NCBI RefSeq assembly: GCF_014336955.1
Contig: NZ_QRAI01000001.1
Location: forward strand, 992,001 to 1,056,000
DNA length: 64,000 nt
Origin: Saccharophagus sp. K07
GTDB lineage: Bacteria; Pseudomonadota; Gammaproteobacteria; Pseudomonadales; Cellvibrionaceae
Direction of reading: 5' to 3'
This document shows, piece after piece, positions 37,177 through 46,927 of this stretch (its first letter is position 1; every line of letters begins with the position of its first letter). Below the pieces are notes generated by a model that did no database searches, had not been told where the DNA came from, and saw only the letters and a list, made by a program, of their open reading frames with translations. A program made the position numbers and the translations under genes.

Positions 37177-38730
37177 TTACCAATAGGCGCGCAGTGATAC
37201 ATGACCACCACCGCTGATTTTTTCGCCAGAATATTGAATCGCTGAAGAGTAATGAAATGCTCCAACTTCAAGCAGGAGAGTCGAATTGATCGGGCGCGTA
37301 TAGGCCACCTGAATGCGATTCGTTGTTGTTTCTCCGGAGCCAAATGCGCTTCCGCCTGATCTGTAGCCTGTGGTACTGCCGTCGGCGTTCAGGTGAAATC
37401 GGCCATAACTTAGATTCAGACTATCCCCATCGCTGAAATGGAATTGACTGCGCAAGACATAGGCTTCCGTATCATTGTCCGTGGATGCCCCTATGGGGCG
37501 CCCGTGATAGCGATACCCGCTCTGATATATGCTGTGTTCATATGCCACATTGGGGGCGGTTTTATCGGATTCATAAAAATAAACTGTGGTGTTATGGGTT
37601 TCGAGGCTCAGTCGAATCTGTGTGTCTCTCCAAAGAGTTTGGAGTTCTCCGCCGGCCATTCCTATATGCCGAGAGGGCATTCCACCTGCTTCGTCTTCGC
37701 CGATCAGCTGACCATAAAAAGCCGTCGATAGGCTGTTGAATCTATGACTCCACCGCCAATCGATTCCCGCCAATTGGTTGCCGGGTTCGTTGCTGCCATC
37801 CTCGGCGACTCCTGCATCCCCACGGTTGTCGTTACCCAGAAGCAGGTTGACAAAAGTTTCTATGTCTCCAGGGCGACCTTTACCGCCCCACATGGCAGTG
37901 CGGGAAAAGCCAATTTCCAGGCTGCGCAGTGGTTTGATATTGAGCCGCATCCCCCAAAGTCGGGCATCTGGAATATGTCGCTCCGATTCCAATTGCGACA
38001 TGAAGGTGACCAGTTGCCAGGGACCAATCCAACTGAGCCAAGGAGATTCAAACGCGGTGCTGGAATTTCGCTGGATAAAGATGCCAGGCGCTGGTCGTGC
38101 GTTATGGCTAAGGATCAGGCTGGAATCCCATCCTGGACCCCACCAGCGATCAATGGCTCCTACACCTATAGCCCAATTGCCTGCCAGAAAGCTCCAATAA
38201 GAACCATCAAATCGGAGGCGATCGTCGTCCTGCGGTTCATGAACGTAATTGATATCGAGGTTTAGCGTAGTAAATCGGCCGGTGTAGTTGAAAACGAGTC
38301 CAGATTCGTGCTCCTCCCTTCGGTTGGCTGAAAAATCACCAATAGAGGTAACCGAGTTACCTATAGAAGCTGTTTGTTGAAAGCTGATGCTGCGCATAGC
38401 TTTGCGTAGTTCGTGGCGAAGGTACTGATAAGACCATAACTCATCCTTATCTAAGGATGCCGGTTCGATTCCATCGAGTTCCTGTTTGATATGCGCCCAC
38501 ATGACAGGCCATGAGGTGATCGGGGTATTGAGCACGCCGCGATCGATGAGGTTTTGTAAATGATGACGTGTTTGTCCTTCATTCGCATCGATCCACGGAG
38601 CGGCATTGGCTGGCATGTAGCTAAGGACTCCTGTGGCCAATGTCAGCAGCAAGGACCATAACAATCTATGAATCTTGAAATGCGGCTGAGGGGTATGGCG
38701 GGGAAGAGGCGCTGCTTGAGCTGCGTACAT
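37177..38730 (-). CDS. wzi: Capsule assembly outer-membrane protein Wzi family
   Basis: Predicted outer-membrane beta-barrel, 517 aa, with a signal peptide ending near MPANAAPW. An N-terminal helical part (LQNLIDRGVLNTPITSWP) precedes the barrel. The segment AIDRWWGPGWDSSLILSHNARP and the tail SGGGHVSLRAYW are family-typical. In Klebsiella Wzi anchors capsule at the surface. It pairs with the SLBB protein as a likely two-gene export/anchoring unit without local glycosyltransferases. A GTG three codons earlier (38739) is the other possible start. Confidence 0.87.
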   Translation of the reverse strand: MYAAQAAPLPRHTPQPHFKIHRLLWSLLLTLATGVLSYMPANAAPWIDANEGQTRHHLQNLIDRGVLNTPITSWPVMWAHIKQELDGIEPASLDKDELWSYQYLRHELRKAMRSISFQQTASIGNSVTSIGDFSANRREEHESGLVFNYTGRFTTLNLDINYVHEPQDDDRLRFDGSYWSFLAGNWAIGVGAIDRWWGPGWDSSLILSHNARPAPGIFIQRNSSTAFESPWLSWIGPWQLVTFMSQLESERHIPDARLWGMRLNIKPLRSLEIGFSRTAMWGGKGRPGDIETFVNLLLGNDNRGDAGVAEDGSNEPGNQLAGIDWRWSHRFNSLSTAFYGQLIGEDEAGGMPSRHIGMAGGELQTLWRDTQIRLSLETHNTTVYFYESDKTAPNVAYEHSIYQSGYRYHGRPIGASTDNDTEAYVLRSQFHFSDGDSLNLSYGRFHLNADGSTTGYRSGGSAFGSGETTTNRIQVAYTRPINSTLLLEVGAFHYSSAIQYSGEKISGGGHVSLRAYW

Positions 38731-38739
38731 GAGATCCAC

Positions 38740-39155
38740 TTAGTTATTGTGAGGAGTTTCGCTGCACTTAAGGGCATGCATCTTAGGATATTTTTCAAGC
38801 GAGTCAAAGTTCGCTGATCGACGATTGGGCGGGTCGAGCTCAGGAAATGAGTGGTGGCTTCGCGAAAGCTATATATGTTGGTGATTTTTAGAGCGCAAAT
38901 TTTGAGCGATTAGGTTTGCTGTTTTATGCAGTTCACAAAGTCGTACGCGAGCCCGCGCTTTGGCGTCAAACACCTTTGAAACATGCGTCAGTACCTAGAC
39001 ACTCTTAAAAAATTCGCATAAGGTCCCGCTCTGGTTCCGCATGAAATTTATGTTGAACCAGCTTAGAAATCGGAGAAAGTGGTGGATTACCGTTGTACCT
39101 TCACTGAGTGAATTCAATATCAAAAAAATAAGCGCAAACAACAGAGGAGTGGATT
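38740..39155. other. Divergent wzi/csp intergenic region
   Basis: This 416-base gap has no credible ORF. It carries the wzi promoter on the minus strand (listed separately) and a long leader for the cold-shock gene. The leader includes a 31-base hairpin, CTGGTTC...GAACCAG (39031-39061), whose inner part CATG-AAATT-TATG is also nearly self-complementary. A weak TAGACA-17-TAAGGT pair (38996-39024) is a possible csp promoter. Long structured leaders are typical of cold-shock genes. Confidence 0.5.
38780..38807 (-). promoter_or_regulatory. Candidate sigma-70 promoter for wzi and the SLBB gene
   Basis: Minus strand: -35 TTGACT (38807-38802), a 16-base spacer and -10 TAAGAT (38785-38780), about 45-50 bases upstream of the wzi start. 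Confidence 0.6.
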
Positions 39156-39368
39156 ATGGCTACTCGTGAATATGGCACTGTAAAGTGGTTCAATAATGCA
39201 AGAGGCTATGGTTTTATCACGCGTGGTGATAATACAGATGATATCTTCGTGCATTACCGAAACATTCGTGGCGAAGGATATAGATCTTTGAGTGAAGGCC
39301 AGAAAGTGGAGTTTGAACTGCAGCAGGGAGAAAAGGGGTTGCAAGCCGATGATGTGGCTTGTGTTTGA
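39156..39368 (+). CDS. Cold-shock domain protein (CspA family)
   Basis: Single-stranded nucleic-acid binding protein, 70 aa, one OB-fold. RNP1-like KWFNNARGYGFI and RNP2 DIFVHY are intact. AGAGGAG precedes the ATG. The loop IRGEGYRSLSEGQKVEFEL is typical. Whether it is cold-induced cannot be read from the protein; the long structured leader suggests post-transcriptional control. Confidence 0.95.
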   Translation: MATREYGTVKWFNNARGYGFITRGDNTDDIFVHYRNIRGEGYRSLSEGQKVEFELQQGEKGLQADDVACV

Positions 39369-39399
39369 TCTGTAAGGCAAGTCCTTTATAAATTCCTGC

Positions 39400-39426
39400 A
39401 CGCAGTCGCGCTTATCACGACTGCGT
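39400..39426. terminator. Hairpin between csp and csiV
   Basis: ACGCAGTCG and CGACTGCGT form a 9-bp perfect stem with a nine-base loop in the convergent gap. No strong T run follows. Confidence 0.6.
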
Positions 39427-39477
39427 CATTATATTCGTTAAGTATCTGATTGTTCCTTTATATATCCTGTTAATAAT

Positions 39478-40401
39478 TCAGATCTGCGGTTTCTGCTGCA
39501 ATGGGCTTATTTTGATGACCACGCCCAGTCTTGGGTGGTCGAGGTAATGAAGCTCGCCGCTGCGCATTCTCCTTTTTTGTCTTAAGGTTATGATTTGCTT
39601 AACCAGATATTCAGGTTGAGCAGCTGCTTCATATCCATCAGCGTCCCAGCTGTTGTCTTGATTAACCTCTTCTTCGGAGGTTGGGCTTTCAATCGTTTGA
39701 GTGAGTGATGGCCCGATAGATGCCGCATGTATTGTCTCGTTAGGTTCTATTGGTAATTCGGGCCACGGATCTGCCTCTTGACCATAATTGGGTACAAATT
39801 GGGTAAACCAAAGATCAGTTTCCAGCTGCAAAAATTTGCTTACACCCAACCGAATGAACCCCTGCAGCTCAAAATGATCACCATAGCGATTACCTCCGTG
39901 AAGAATTAGGGCAGGAGCCTTTTCTGGTGCGGGAAAAGGTTGGGTCCAGGCCTCGTGAAACAATACGCGCAGTTGGCGGCTACCATTCAATGACTCCTTG
40001 GTTTTGCTTAGGTTTTGTTGGTCAGCTGGCAAGTATCGATAGTGTTGTTGGATGGGCGCAGATGCTTGCTGGTCTGCAAGATCTGCTTCGCCATTTATGG
40101 ATTGCCGCTCTGCTTGCAGCGCCTGCAGAAAATCATCGGGTTCAGCTTCCTCTTGGCTGGAGATTTCTTCTTTTGGATCTACAAGGCGAAGCCAGGGAGT
40201 AGGGTAGGCCAAATGAAAATTATTTCCCCAGCGCTCTTCATCCCCGGTTGCGGGGCGTTCACTGCGTTCGAAAACGATTAATTCCACATGATAGATATTG
40301 TCAGCCGATGCCTGGCTGGACAGAGAGATCAACAATGCAAATGTCGCTAGATGGGAAGGTTTTTTGTAAAGCGATGAAAATAATCTTGTAAACGCAGTCA
40401 T
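39478..40401 (-). CDS. csiV: CsiV-family peptidoglycan-associated protein
   Basis: Secreted protein of 307 aa with a signal peptide (LATFALLISLSSQASA) and the opening NIYHVELIVFERSE, typical of the CsiV family (cell-shape integrity, described in Vibrio cholerae as peptidoglycan-binding). The centre is acidic and of low complexity. It follows mfd on the same strand, an arrangement also seen in Pseudomonas. The frame allows an ATG at 40419 overlapping the mfd stop (TAATG). I prefer 40401, which has AAAGG seven bases before it. Confidence 0.85.
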   Translation of the reverse strand: MTAFTRLFSSLYKKPSHLATFALLISLSSQASADNIYHVELIVFERSERPATGDEERWGNNFHLAYPTPWLRLVDPKEEISSQEEAEPDDFLQALQAERQSINGEADLADQQASAPIQQHYRYLPADQQNLSKTKESLNGSRQLRVLFHEAWTQPFPAPEKAPALILHGGNRYGDHFELQGFIRLGVSKFLQLETDLWFTQFVPNYGQEADPWPELPIEPNETIHAASIGPSLTQTIESPTSEEEVNQDNSWDADGYEAAAQPEYLVKQIITLRQKRRMRSGELHYLDHPRLGVVIKISPLQQKPQI

Positions 40402-40418
40402 GAAGCTACCTTTGCTCA

Positions 40419-43400
40419 TTAATTCGAAAGTGAATTTCCACTCTTTCCATCAGCTAATAATTCCAATGTTTTATGTGTTTGCAGAATACGATCTTCGGCA
40501 TTTTCCATATTGGCGTAAAACCTCAAATAGGTTGCACCGTCCAGGCGATAATTACGCGGCTGACTTTGTACCAATTTAACCAGGGTGATCGGATCTATAG
40601 CCACTTTGCTACCAAATTCAATTCGGCCAAACTCTTTATTGGCTTCAATTTTGAGTATACCCAGCTGTTCCGCCGCAAGTTTAATGCGGGTAATGCGTAA
40701 CAGGTTTTTGGTGGCATCGGGTAACAGACCGAAACGATCAATCATTTCTATCTGTAGTTCATCCAATTCATCCGGGTCTTTAACGCTGGATATCCGTTTA
40801 TAAAGAATAAGCCGTGTGTGAACATCTGGCAGGTAATGATCGGGAATTAATGCCGGAATTCGGAGGTTGATCTCAGTTCCGCCTTGCACCGGTTGATCCA
40901 GATCGATTACTTCGCCTTTGCGCATAGCTCTTACCGCGCGATCCAGCATATCCATATATAAAGAAAAACCAATTGCCTGCATTTGGCCGCTTTGTTCTTC
41001 ACCCAAAAGCTCTCCTGCACCGCGAATTTCGAGATCGTGTGAAGCGAGCATAAAGCCCGCGCCCAGATCCTGAGCTTCTTCGATGGCCGCAAGGCGCTTA
41101 TGTGCGTCGGCTGTCATGACCTTGGCATTGGCCGTCAGCAGGTACGCGTATGCTTGATGGTGAGATCTGCCCACGCGTCCGCGCAGCTGATGCAATTGTG
41201 CCAAGCCAAATTTATCTGCTCGTTCAATGATAATGGTATTGGCGCTGGGTACGTCGATGCCGGTTTCGATAATCGTGGTGCAAACCAAGACGTTGAAGCG
41301 CTTGTGGTAGAAGTCGCTCATCACCGATTCCAGTTCGCGTTCGCGCATTTGGCCATGGCCGATTTGCACGCGCGCTTCGGGAATGGCTTCGGCCAGTTCG
41401 CGCGCAGTTTTTTCGATGGTTTTGACTTCGTTATGCAAATAATAAACTTGGCCGCCGCGCAGAATTTCCCTCAGTATGGCTTCTTTGACGATGGCGAAAT
41501 CGAACTCGCGCACAAATGTTTTGATCGATAAACGTTTGGCTGGTGGAGTCGCAATAATGGATAGATCGCGAATGCCATTCATGGCCATGTTAAGGGTGCG
41601 CGGAATGGGAGTGGCGGTCATTGTGAGAATGTCCACTTCCGCTCTCAGTGATTTCAGTGCTTCCTTTTGTCTGACGCCGAAGCGGTGCTCTTCGTCAACA
41701 ATTAATAAGCCGAGTTTGGGATACTTTAAACTGCCCTGAAGTAGTTTATGGGTGCCGATCAAAATATCGATTTTGCCTTCCTCAACTCGCTTCTCGATCT
41801 GTTCAATTTCCTTGGCGGTTTTGAAGCGTGAAATCGATTCGATATATACCGGCCAGTCGGCAAAACGGTCTTTAAAATTCTCGAAATGTTGTTGCGCTAA
41901 CAGCGTTGTCGGCACCAACACCACTACTTGCTTGCCGTTTTGTACGGCGATAAAGGCTGCGCGCATGGCGACTTCCGTTTTACCAAAGCCGACATCGCCG
42001 CACACCAAGCGATCCATTGGTTGGGGGCGCAACATATCCGCGCGAACCGCCTCGATTGCGCTGAGCTGATCAGGTGTTTCTTCAAATGGAAAGCTTGCGC
42101 AGAATTCTTGATAGGCTTCTTCGGGATCTCTAAATGCAAATCCTTGACGGGCTTCTCTTCGGGCATAGATTTCCAGCAATTCCGCAGCAACATCGCGAAT
42201 TTGTTCAGCTGCTTTGCGTTTGGCTTTCTGCCATTGATCGCTGCCGAGCTTATGGAGAGGCGCGTGATCCTCGTCCGCGCCCATATAACGGCTGATCAGA
42301 TGCAAATTGGCGACAGGGACGTAAAGTTTGGCTTCGTCAGCGTACTCGATGACTAAAAATTCATGGGTCTGTCCATCTACTTCGAGCGATTGCAACCCTT
42401 TATAGCGACCCACACCATTGTCCACGTGAACAACTGGCGCCCCGAGTTTCAGCTCGGTGAGGTTTTTGATGATGTTGTCTTGATCTTCTGCCGTGCTGGA
42501 TTTGCGCCTGCGTTGTTGCTGAATGCGCTCGCCGTACAGTTGTGCTTCTGCAATAACAGCGATTTTATTTTTTGTATCTATAAGGCCGTTATCCAGCGGC
42601 GCGATCGTTATGCCGTATGATTCATTGCTGCGCACAAATTCGGCGAAATTATTGAAATTAACTGGTTTTACCCGAATCTTTGCCAATTGCTCGCGCAGGG
42701 CTTCGCGCCTGCCTGAAGACTCGGCGCAAAACAGCACGCGAAATTCCTTTTCGTATAAAAATGCTTCGAGTGCGAGCAGGGGCGTTGAGGCTTTATGTGT
42801 GATTCTCAGGTCGGGCAGGGGGGAAGTGGCGAAGTTGTATTGCCCTGTCTTATCTTCTTCGACAGCTTGGTTTTTAGCTGTGATTCTGGCGAGAGGTTTG
42901 AGCTTCGCGAAAATTTCATTGGCCGCCCAGAACAGTTGTGTGGGCGGAAGAATGGGTCTAAGGCGGTCGCCTTGGCGACTTTCATAACGTTCGTAGGCCG
43001 AGCGCCAAAAATTTTCGACGGACTCCTCCAGATTGCCCACTACAACCGTCAATGTGTTATCAGGCAAATAATCGAACAGGTTTGCGCTTTCTTCAAAAAA
43101 AAGCGGCAGGTAATACTCGATTCCCGCAGGAGCGAGGCCAGAGGAGACATCCTGATATACGGGGCACGCCTTAGCGTCTCCTTGGAATTGCGTATGCCAC
43201 TGATTTTTGAAAAGGGAAATCGCGGGTTTATCTAAGGGGCATTCTTTCGCTGGCAGTAGTTCTATTTGCTCAACGTGTTTAATTGTTCGTTGCGTCTCCG
43301 GGTCGAATTCGCGCAGAGACTCAACTTCATCGTCGAAAAGCTCGATGCGGTACGCCTGGGTGCTTCCCATGGGGTAAATATCCATCAGCGCACCGCGCAC

Positions 43401-43931
43401 AGCGTACTCTCCGTGTTGGAAAACCGTGTCCACCGACTGATATCCCGCTGCTGCCAATTGCTCACGCAATCGACCAATCGCCAGCCGCTCGCCAACCTTA
43501 ACTACGAGGCTGTTGGCGACGATATAGGATTTAGGTGCTATCTTTTGGCAGAGCGTTTGAGCCGCAACGATTAATATGCTTCTTTTCCCTCGGGCTAATT
43601 GGTAAAGAGCCCGCATGCGATCCGAGACAATGTCTTGGTGAGGGGAAAAGGTATCGTAGGGAAGAGTTTCCCAGTCCGCGAAGCGAAGGACGTCCGGTGC
43701 GTTATCGGTCCCTTCAATTAAAAGCTTGATGTCTCGTTCAAATTGATCCACTGCGGCGGTTGTCGGGACTATGACAACGGTCGCGAACTCGTGCCGAGCC
43801 GCCGCGTGTGCGATAGCGAGAGGCAGCGCGCCACCAGCGAGATTGCCCCACAAAATTTTGTCTCCGGGTTTGCGGGGGAGAGGTGGGGTGAACAAAGAGA
43901 TCTGGGAATCTGGTGTTGGCATGAGTGGCAT
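40419..43931 (-). CDS. mfd: Transcription-repair coupling factor Mfd
   Basis: Removes stalled RNA polymerase and recruits UvrA; 1170 aa. It has the UvrB-like N-terminal modules, an RNA-polymerase-interacting Tudor domain (LKLGAPVVHVDNGVGRYKG) and helicase motifs GDVGFGKTEVAMRAAF (Walker A), DEEH and TATPIPRTL. The TRG motif region is followed by the C-terminal D7 domain. An ATG three codons later (43922) is an alternative start; neither has a clear ribosome binding site. Confidence 0.97.
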   Translation of the reverse strand: MPLMPTPDSQISLFTPPLPRKPGDKILWGNLAGGALPLAIAHAAARHEFATVVIVPTTAAVDQFERDIKLLIEGTDNAPDVLRFADWETLPYDTFSPHQDIVSDRMRALYQLARGKRSILIVAAQTLCQKIAPKSYIVANSLVVKVGERLAIGRLREQLAAAGYQSVDTVFQHGEYAVRGALMDIYPMGSTQAYRIELFDDEVESLREFDPETQRTIKHVEQIELLPAKECPLDKPAISLFKNQWHTQFQGDAKACPVYQDVSSGLAPAGIEYYLPLFFEESANLFDYLPDNTLTVVVGNLEESVENFWRSAYERYESRQGDRLRPILPPTQLFWAANEIFAKLKPLARITAKNQAVEEDKTGQYNFATSPLPDLRITHKASTPLLALEAFLYEKEFRVLFCAESSGRREALREQLAKIRVKPVNFNNFAEFVRSNESYGITIAPLDNGLIDTKNKIAVIAEAQLYGERIQQQRRRKSSTAEDQDNIIKNLTELKLGAPVVHVDNGVGRYKGLQSLEVDGQTHEFLVIEYADEAKLYVPVANLHLISRYMGADEDHAPLHKLGSDQWQKAKRKAAEQIRDVAAELLEIYARREARQGFAFRDPEEAYQEFCASFPFEETPDQLSAIEAVRADMLRPQPMDRLVCGDVGFGKTEVAMRAAFIAVQNGKQVVVLVPTTLLAQQHFENFKDRFADWPVYIESISRFKTAKEIEQIEKRVEEGKIDILIGTHKLLQGSLKYPKLGLLIVDEEHRFGVRQKEALKSLRAEVDILTMTATPIPRTLNMAMNGIRDLSIIATPPAKRLSIKTFVREFDFAIVKEAILREILRGGQVYYLHNEVKTIEKTARELAEAIPEARVQIGHGQMRERELESVMSDFYHKRFNVLVCTTIIETGIDVPSANTIIIERADKFGLAQLHQLRGRVGRSHHQAYAYLLTANAKVMTADAHKRLAAIEEAQDLGAGFMLASHDLEIRGAGELLGEEQSGQMQAIGFSLYMDMLDRAVRAMRKGEVIDLDQPVQGGTEINLRIPALIPDHYLPDVHTRLILYKRISSVKDPDELDELQIEMIDRFGLLPDATKNLLRITRIKLAAEQLGILKIEANKEFGRIEFGSKVAIDPITLVKLVQSQPRNYRLDGATYLRFYANMENAEDRILQTHKTLELLADGKSGNSLSN

Positions 43932-44380
43932 CCGCCGCTAAATCGTGGTTTTGAACCTTGAGTGCCCGGTAACAGGGCGGTCGCTATTCTAGCGATCCCG
44001 CCATTTCATGGCGACCTTTACCTGCCGAGAAAACTCTTGTGGCCTCTGGAGTTATCTGGCATGCATCTCTATAATGTGCGCGGCCTAAAAACGGGTGTTT
44101 CTTCTTCCGGTTGAACATTTATCTCTGACGCTGACGTCATGTAGGGATTCCCCGGATAAGACTTTCCACGGTGACAATTGAACGTCCTTGCCGTTTAAGG
44201 GGCCTTGGCAAACTCCGTTGTAAAATCCGCGAACTTTGACTCTCGAGATGGGAAGCAGGTCAGTTCCTGAACAGCACCATCGGCGGGATTTTTTGCGTTC
44301 GTAGAAAACAGTTTCCCAGTGGCTCGTCGTTGCCTTCCGACGGGCTGCTTTAGTTTCCAACCATTATCAGGCAACAACCT
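43932..44380. other. Divergent mfd/nqrA intergenic region
   Basis: This 449-base gap has no credible ORF. Near mfd there is an inverted repeat (43976-44002: GGCGG, TCGCTA, TTC, TAGCGA, TC, CCGCC) that contains the minus-strand -10 TAGAAT. For nqr there is a consensus TATAAT at 44070-44075 with the GC-rich discriminator GTGCGCGGCC, giving a leader of about 300 bases. Within it a 12-bp stem with three G-T pairs (44318-44349) lies 31 bases before the nqrA start, where the ribosome binding site is weak. Confidence 0.5.
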
Positions 44381-45721
44381 ATGATTAAGATCCGTAAAGG
44401 ATTGGATTTGCCTATTACCGGCGGTCCAAAACAAACCATAGAGGATGGTCCTAAAGTTCGCAGCGTTGCTGTCATCGGTTTTGATTACCACGGAATGAAA
44501 CCGTCGATGGCAGTGGCTGTGGGTGACAGGGTCAAACGTGGCCAGGTGCTGTTCAGTGATAAAAAGACTCCAGGGGTGGTGTTTACCGCGCCGGCGTCGG
44601 GTACTGTTTCAGCCATACATCGCGGCGCTCAGCGAGTCTTCCAATCGCTCGTAATTGATGTCGAAGGCGATGACTACGTTGAGTTTGACCGGTATTCAGA
44701 GGATCAATTAGCTAAATTGGACCGCCAGGCGGTGCAGGACAATCTGGTGAAATCCGGATTGTGGACTGCGTTCCGCACTCGTCCGTTCAGCAAGACTCCC
44801 GCTCTGGATACAACCCCGAATTCCATTTTTGTGACAGCCATGGATACCAATCCGTTGGCGGCGGATCCGCAAGTGATCATTGCGGAAAAGGCGCAGGCGT
44901 TCAGCAACGGTCTTACCCTGATAGCCCGTCTGTTGGAAGGCAAAGTGTTCGTATGCCACGCTCCGGAAGCCAAACTTCCTAAAGGGCAGGGCAGCAATAT
45001 TGTGTTCCAGGCTTTCTCCGGAGTGCACCCAGCAGGCAACGCTGGTACTCACATTCATTTCCTGGATCCCGTCAGTGCGAAGAAAACCGTTTGGACTATC
45101 GGTTATCAAGATGTGATCGCCATTGGTGAATTGTTTGTAACCGGACAGTTGCCATCTGAGCGAGTGATCTCTCTGGCTGGTCCCCAAGTGGCAAATCCCC
45201 GTCTGGTTCGCACGCGCTTGGGTGCAAGCCTTGAAGAACTGACTGCTGGACAATTAAAAGAGGGTGAAAACCGGGTAATTTCCGGCTCAGTGTTTGGCGG
45301 GCGTTTTGGCGGTGCCGCGGTACGTTACCTCGGTCGCTTCCACAACCAAGTCAGCGTTTTGCGCGAAGGACGGGATCGAACTTTCCTTCACTATTTGCGC
45401 CCTGGCCTCAAAAACTTCTCGGTTCTGTCGATTTACGTTTCCAAGTTGCTCGGCGGCAAATTTGATTTCACCACCTCTACAAATGGTAGTGAAAGGGCCA
45501 TGGTTCCAGTGGGCTCCTACGAAAGAGTCATGCCGCTCGACATACTGCCTACTCAGCTGCTCCGCTCTCTGATCGTCGGTGACACTGAAACTGCTCAGCA
45601 GCTCGGCTGCCTTGAGCTGGACGAAGAAGATCTTGCGTTGTGCACTTTCGTATGTCCTGGGAAATACGAGTACGGCCCAATTTTGCGCAAGAATTTAACG
45701 CGCATCGAACTTGAGGGGTGA
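44381..45721 (+). CDS. nqrA: Na+-translocating NADH:quinone reductase subunit A
   Basis: Peripheral subunit of the sodium-pumping respiratory complex; 446 aa, soluble. It opens [18 protein letters not shown], as the family does. [18 protein letters not shown] and the C-terminal [16 protein letters not shown] are typical. It is first in the nqrABCDEF operon, three bases before nqrB. Confidence 0.97.
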   Translation: MIKIRKGLDLPITGGPKQTIEDGPKVRSVAVIGFDYHGMKPSMAVAVGDRVKRGQVLFSDKKTPGVVFTAPASGTVSAIHRGAQRVFQSLVIDVEGDDYVEFDRYSEDQLAKLDRQAVQDNLVKSGLWTAFRTRPFSKTPALDTTPNSIFVTAMDTNPLAADPQVIIAEKAQAFSNGLTLIARLLEGKVFVCHAPEAKLPKGQGSNIVFQAFSGVHPAGNAGTHIHFLDPVSAKKTVWTIGYQDVIAIGELFVTGQLPSERVISLAGPQVANPRLVRTRLGASLEELTAGQLKEGENRVISGSVFGGRFGGAAVRYLGRFHNQVSVLREGRDRTFLHYLRPGLKNFSVLSIYVSKLLGGKFDFTTSTNGSERAMVPVGSYERVMPLDILPTQLLRSLIVGDTETAQQLGCLELDEEDLALCTFVCPGKYEYGPILRKNLTRIELEG

Positions 45722-45724
45722 GGC

Positions 45725-46927
45725 ATGAGTTTGCGACGCTTATTAGACAATCTGGAGCCACACTTCCACAAAGGTGGCCGTTATGAAAAGTGGTACTCGC
45801 TTTACGAAGCGGTAGATACCATTTTCTATAAACCAGCTGATGTAACCAAAACCACATCCCATGTGCGCGACGGCGTTGACCTCAAGCGCATCATGATCAC
45901 GGTCTGGTTGTGTACTTTTCCCGCAATGTTTTTTGGGATGTACAACGTCGGCTATCAAGCCAACACCATTTTGGCAGAACTGGGACAAGCTGGTCTGGAA
46001 GGCTGGCGCGGAGCCTTGGTGGCGGCCTTAACCAGCCACAACCCTGCGAGCATTTGGGATAACTTCCTGTTAGGTGCTGCTTATTTTGTTCCCATCTACG
46101 CCACGGTATTTATTGTTGGTGGCTTCTGGGAAGTCCTCTTTGCGATCAAGCGCGGTCATGAGGTTAACGAAGGATTTTTCGTTACTTCCGTGCTGTTCTC
46201 CCTGGCGTGCCCACCGGACCTGCCACTGTGGCAGGCAGCCTTGGGTATCAGCTTTGGTGTGGTGATCGGTAAAGAAGTTTTTGGTGGTACTGGTAAAAAC
46301 TTCCTCAACCCAGCATTGGTTGGTCGTGCATTCCTGTTCTTCGCTTATCCAGCGGATATGTCCGGTGATGCTGTATGGACCGTTGTTGACGGTTACAGTG
46401 GTGCGACTCCTCTCTCCATCGTTGCGCAAGAAGGCATGACTGCTCTGTCCGGCCATGTTACTTGGATGGATGCGTTCCTTGGCTTCGAACAAGGATCCAT
46501 TGGTGAAACATCAGCTCTGGCCCTGGCTATCGGTGGTGTCATCCTGCTGATCACGGGAATCGCTTCAACGCGGATCGTTCTCGGCGTGATTATCGGCACT
46601 ATCATCACGACCTTGGTGTACAACTGGGCTGGTTCCGACAGCTCTAATCCGATGTTCGCGGTTCCGTTCTGGTGGCATTTTGTTATGGGTGGTTATGCGC
46701 TTGGTCTGTTCTTTATGGCAACGGATCCTGTGTCTGCATCCATGACCAATACAGGAAAGTGGTGGTTCGGAGCGTTGATCGGCTTTATGGTTGTTACCAT
46801 CCGAGTGGTTAACCCTGCGTTCCCAGAGGGCATGATGCTGGCGATTTTGTTTGCCAACATGTTTGCTCCAACCATCGACTATTTCGTCGTTCAATCCAAT
46901 ATCAAGCGGAGACTGGCGCGTGGCTAA
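45725..46927 (+). CDS. nqrB: Na+-NQR subunit B
   Basis: Membrane subunit, 400 aa, with about ten hydrophobic segments. The covalent FMN site is the Thr of SGAT in [31 protein letters not shown] is strongly conserved in the family. It overlaps nqrC by eight bases. Confidence 0.97.
   Translation: MSLRRLLDNLEPHFHKGGRYEKWYSLYEAVDTIFYKPADVTKTTSHVRDGVDLKRIMITVWLCTFPAMFFGMYNVGYQANTILAELGQAGLEGWRGALVAALTSHNPASIWDNFLLGAAYFVPIYATVFIVGGFWEVLFAIKRGHEVNEGFFVTSVLFSLACPPDLPLWQAALGISFGVVIGKEVFGGTGKNFLNPALVGRAFLFFAYPADMSGDAVWTVVDGYSGATPLSIVAQEGMTALSGHVTWMDAFLGFEQGSIGETSALALAIGGVILLITGIASTRIVLGVIIGTIITTLVYNWAGSDSSNPMFAVPFWWHFVMGGYALGLFFMATDPVSASMTNTGKWWFGALIGFMVVTIRVVNPAFPEGMMLAILFANMFAPTIDYFVVQSNIKRRLARG

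Noticed and set aside
34683..37343. Longer SLBB protein starting at 37343
   Set aside because: The extra N-terminus overlaps wzi in another frame and would bury the signal peptide; starts at 37136-37157 leave it intact.
34332..39155. Genomic island inserted at the tRNA genes
   Set aside because: No integrase, no partial tRNA copy or direct repeat was seen, and codon use of wzi and the SLBB gene resembles the neighbours.
38740..39155. JUMPstart/ops antitermination element before the polysaccharide genes
   Set aside because: I found no GGCGGTAGC-type core in the wzi leader on the minus strand.
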